This document shows positions 4,853 through 7,690 of a stretch of DNA of 7,690 nt, piece after piece. Positions within the stretch are counted from its first letter, which is position 1. Each line of letters starts with the position of its first letter. A program made the translations under genes and the position numbers. The notes below the pieces were generated by a model. That model worked only from the letters and a program-made list of their open reading frames with translations. It was not told the DNA's origin and searched no databases. Location: the NCBI GenBank assembly GCA_003542955.1, contig DPJP01000079.1:8961-16650 (forward strand), read 5' to 3'. The DNA is from Armatimonadota bacterium (GTDB lineage: Bacteria; Armatimonadota; Zipacnadia; Zipacnadales; UBA11051).

Positions 4853-7690
4853 ATGCGCTTACTCGTTGTTGTCCTGGGAGGTTTGCTCTCCATGTCCTTC
4901 GTCGCCGCCAAGACCGGTCCCACCTACTATACTCCCGGGCGCATCGCCATCGGGAGGCAAAACGCCGAGCGTGACTGGGGCCAGGGCATCCTGCGGGCCA
5001 TACAGGCGGGCGAGGCCAATACCTACTACATCGGGCGACAGTATGGATCGGCCGCCGACTGCATCGCCCAGACCGACGACTTCATCTGGATGATGCAGCC
5101 GACCACGGAGATTCCCCGCGTGTTGCCGAACCACGACACGCTGGCTCTGTGCCCCGTTCACGGTGACAAGGTGCGCGAGCTCAATGCCTGGACGGCCTGG
5201 ACAACCGACCCCATCCACCACCCGTACAAGGTGCGTTGCCGGCTGGGCGGTGAATGGTACCCATCCAACGACTATCTCAACGGCGACATGACCTCAGGCG
5301 AGTTTCCCGACGACGGCTCGGGCTGCAAGGTGGGCGACCAGACTTTCTACTTCCTGATGGAATACGCCCACATGGCCTACGGCAACAACACCATCCCCTG
5401 CCTGCGCTCGCTCTCGCAGGCGTGGTTGCTGACGGGTGACACGCGCTATGCCCGCAAGGGCTGCATCCTGCTGGCCCGGCTGGCCACCGAGTACCCCAAC
5501 TTCACCGACCGCAAGGACCGGCTCTACTTTGGCCCCTACGGTGGCCGCGATCCGCATTACACGTGGAAGACCGGCGGGATGATCACCGATCTGATCTGGG
5601 AGACCTTCTGCCTCGAGGCCACTGCCTATGCCTATGACGGGCTCTGGAGCTACATGGACCAGGACCCGGACATGATCGCGTTTCTGCGCGCCAAGGGAAT
5701 GCCGATAGAGACCGGCGGGGACCTGCGCGCCTACATCGAGGAGAACATCCTCCGCGTCGGCATGGAGGGCTTGCTCAACGGCCACATCCACGGCAACCAG
5801 GGCTTCCATCAGGCCGCAGCCATGGCCTGTGCGCTGGTGATGGATGACTATGGTGACACCCACCCCAACTCGCAGGACATGGTCGACTACGCGTTTCATG
5901 GTGATGACGCCTCGGCCCATATCATCGTGAACGGCGTGCACCGGGATGGCGGCGGCCACGAGAGTCCGGGCTACAACTCGATCAAGTTCGACTTCATCCG
6001 GGTCAACCGGCTGATGGAGGAGATCAGGCAGCGACACCCGGACCGCTTCCCGCTCGACAGGTACCCGGACATCTTCGGCAACCCCAAGGGCAAGGCGCTC
6101 TTCGATCACTTCATCGACCTGACAATCTTCCGCACCTTCATGCCCTCAGTGGGCGACAGCGGCAACATCCAGCCGGTTCAGCGTTTCACGCCCAACCGGT
6201 ATTCCTACGTCTATGAGCCCAATCTCTACGGTTTCGAGCGGTTCGGCGAGCCGCGCTTTGCCCGCGCCTGCACGAGGCTCAGCGGCGAGTGGCTGGCCGG
6301 GGAGCTGTTCGAGCCGTACCCGGAGCCCGAACTGAGTGCCGCGCTGGAGCAGCCACAGTCGCACATCCCATTCCGCGATCGGCTGCTGGATGGCTATGGC
6401 GTGGCCATCATCGAGGATGGCACAGAGCCAGAGAGAGGGCGGGCGCTGTCACTCAACTACAGCTCGATCATCGGTCACCGTCAGGCCGACAACCTCAACC
6501 TCGAGCTCTACGCGCGGGGCCTTGACCTTCTGCCCGACCTCGGCTACCCCTTCACCTGGGACTACCGCGAGTGGGACAGCGGCATCATGTCGCACAACAC
6601 GGTGAGCGTCGACGAGACTCAGCCGCCGCGCGAGATCGGCGGGCAGTGTAACCTGTTCGCCGAGCATGACGGCATCCACATCGTCACCGCGCGACATGAT
6701 CCCTACCCGCCACACTACGACACCGGCGGCACCACCGACCCGAAGCCCGCCTCCGGCGTCAGCATCTACGAGCGGACCTGCGTGTTCGTGGAGGTCGATG
6801 AGGAGCGCTTCTACGTGGTCGACCTGTTCGCGGTCAACGGTGGCAACCAGCATGACCAGAGCTGGCACGGGCCGCTGAAGCCGATGCAGGCGCCGGCGCT
6901 GGATTGGCGGGCGCAGGAGGGCGGGACACTGGCCGGGCCCGACATCGCGCACGCGGCGCACTACACCGACCGCTGGGGTCGCGAGACCCGCAACTTCCCG
7001 AGCTATATCACCAGGGTTCGGCGGGCATCGTTGTCAGAGCCGGCCGTCTGGTCGTGGGACTACGAGCTACCCGAGGGCGACAGGCTCGCCCTGCACGTCA
7101 TCCCCGTGGGCGGCCCCGCCGAGGTCATCATGGGCAGTGGTCGCTCGCCCGCGCGCCCACCCGACTGGGGTCTGGACTACCTGCTCGTCAGGCGCGAATC
7201 CCGCGGGGCAATGCCGAGTCACTTCCTGAGTGTCATCGATGCCTACCAGCAGACGCCCGTGGTGCAGAGCGTGCGGCTCGTGTCCGAGCAGCCGCTGACT
7301 GTGGAGGTCCGGCGTGATGGCGCGATCGACACGATCGTGCTGGCAACCCCTGACGCGCCAAGCCGCAGCAGCGACCACCGCGCGCTCGGCGTCGCATTCA
7401 CCAGCGTTGCCGGTGGTGAGACACTCAAGCAGGTCCGCATCGGTGAGACCGCCCCGGAACAGGGCCCGGGCTATGCGAGCGGCAGCATAGCCGACATGGA
7501 CTATGACGCCAACGAGGTCCTCGTGGCGATTCCCCCGGCCGACAGGGCCGCCTTTGCGGTTGGTCGCTATGTGCGCGTGCTCAATGCACATCGCAGCGGC
7601 ATGTTCCGCATCGTGAGGGTTACCCCGGAGGGCGAGATGGTGCGCCTGGAACTCGACCAGACCGCGCTGCTCGGAGAGGGCCCGGCGGAG
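4853..7690 (+). CDS. Secreted heparinase II/III-family protein (polysaccharide lyase-like), C-terminus beyond window
   Basis: The frame is open for 946 codons from ATG at 4853 to the window edge with no stop, so the gene is 3'-partial. Residues 1-19 (MRLLVVVLGGLLSMSFVAA) look like a signal peptide with cleavage after V-A-A, so export to the periplasm or outside is expected. The family's two-part architecture is visible. An alpha/alpha-toroid lyase region (about 60-480) contains GNQGFHQAAAMACAL from residue 314 and GGGHESPGYN, where Tyr374 is the likely catalytic Tyr. A beta-rich Hepar_II_III-type region from about 520 contains GHRQADNLNLELYARG from 541 and SHNTVSVDE with His581. C100/H103 (CPVHG) and C129 near the N-terminus may be a small metal site. 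Such enzymes cleave uronic-acid-containing polysaccharides by beta-elimination; the substrate cannot be told from sequence. It exceeds the roughly 600-750 residues I expect for the family, with an extra beta-rich C-terminal part after about 760. Own ribosome binding site and leader suggest separate control. Confidence 0.88.
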   Translation, partial: MRLLVVVLGGLLSMSFVAAKTGPTYYTPGRIAIGRQNAERDWGQGILRAIQAGEANTYYIGRQYGSAADCIAQTDDFIWMMQPTTEIPRVLPNHDTLALCPVHGDKVRELNAWTAWTTDPIHHPYKVRCRLGGEWYPSNDYLNGDMTSGEFPDDGSGCKVGDQTFYFLMEYAHMAYGNNTIPCLRSLSQAWLLTGDTRYARKGCILLARLATEYPNFTDRKDRLYFGPYGGRDPHYTWKTGGMITDLIWETFCLEATAYAYDGLWSYMDQDPDMIAFLRAKGMPIETGGDLRAYIEENILRVGMEGLLNGHIHGNQGFHQAAAMACALVMDDYGDTHPNSQDMVDYAFHGDDASAHIIVNGVHRDGGGHESPGYNSIKFDFIRVNRLMEEIRQRHPDRFPLDRYPDIFGNPKGKALFDHFIDLTIFRTFMPSVGDSGNIQPVQRFTPNRYSYVYEPNLYGFERFGEPRFARACTRLSGEWLAGELFEPYPEPELSAALEQPQSHIPFRDRLLDGYGVAIIEDGTEPERGRALSLNYSSIIGHRQADNLNLELYARGLDLLPDLGYPFTWDYREWDSGIMSHNTVSVDETQPPREIGGQCNLFAEHDGIHIVTARHDPYPPHYDTGGTTDPKPASGVSIYERTCVFVEVDEERFYVVDLFAVNGGNQHDQSWHGPLKPMQAPALDWRAQEGGTLAGPDIAHAAHYTDRWGRETRNFPSYITRVRRASLSEPAVWSWDYELPEGDRLALHVIPVGGPAEVIMGSGRSPARPPDWGLDYLLVRRESRGAMPSHFLSVIDAYQQTPVVQSVRLVSEQPLTVEVRRDGAIDTIVLATPDAPSRSSDHRALGVAFTSVAGGETLKQVRIGETAPEQGPGYASGSIADMDYDANEVLVAIPPADRAAFAVGRYVRVLNAHRSGMFRIVRVTPEGEMVRLELDQTALLGEGPAE

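Noticed and set aside
5294..6109. Minus-strand open frame (271 codons) antisense to the heparinase-like gene
   Set aside because: The plus-strand frame carries family motifs throughout this stretch. The antisense product has no recognisable domain and no ribosome binding site was noted.

Overview
The window is GC-rich throughout (about two thirds G+C by eye) and densely coding, with Shine-Dalgarno-led starts. It looks like chromosomal DNA from a free-living, high-GC bacterium of a signalling- and polysaccharide-rich lineage. The gene set (CHASE2 cyclase, zinc-ribbon membrane proteins, FecR domains, large secreted heparinase-like enzymes) suits groups such as Planctomycetota/PVC relatives, Armatimonadota or Hydrogenedentota, but nothing here fixes the phylum. 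I see no tRNA, rRNA, CRISPR array, insertion sequence or phage gene.

Layout, left to right. (1) At 1-192, minus strand, is the 5' part of an unidentified gene cut off by the window edge. (2) At 193-398 is a divergent intergenic region that must carry promoters for both sides. (3) At 399-2303, plus strand, is a membrane CHASE2-domain class III adenylate cyclase. It has a GTG start and keeps the metal, substrate and transition-state Arg residues, but has Ser where the family has its transition-state Asn. (4) At 2392-4611, plus strand, 88 bp downstream, is an unusual 739-residue protein. It fuses a Cys4 zinc ribbon, a ribose/galactose-type (RbsC/MglC) ABC permease-like membrane domain, a FecR domain, another membrane helix and a TPR-like C-terminus. 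(5) At 4612-4852 is an intergenic region with a strong GC hairpin (terminator-like) and then a nested inverted-repeat structure just upstream of the next gene. (6) From 4853 to the right edge, plus strand, is a secreted heparinase II/III-family polysaccharide lyase-like protein, truncated by the window end after 946 residues with no stop.

How they may work together: the cyclase and the permease-FecR fusion probably form one unit, a short same-strand pair in which both proteins place sensory domains outside the membrane (CHASE2, FecR) and an output inside (cAMP synthesis; zinc ribbon and TPR). No ATP-binding cassette or sugar-binding protein gene lies beside the permease-like domain, and its usual ATPase-coupling loop is not recognisable, so it may sense or scaffold rather than transport. 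The heparinase-like gene has its own ribosome binding site and a structured leader and may be a separate transcription unit. A link between polysaccharide breakdown and the sensory pair is possible but only inferred.
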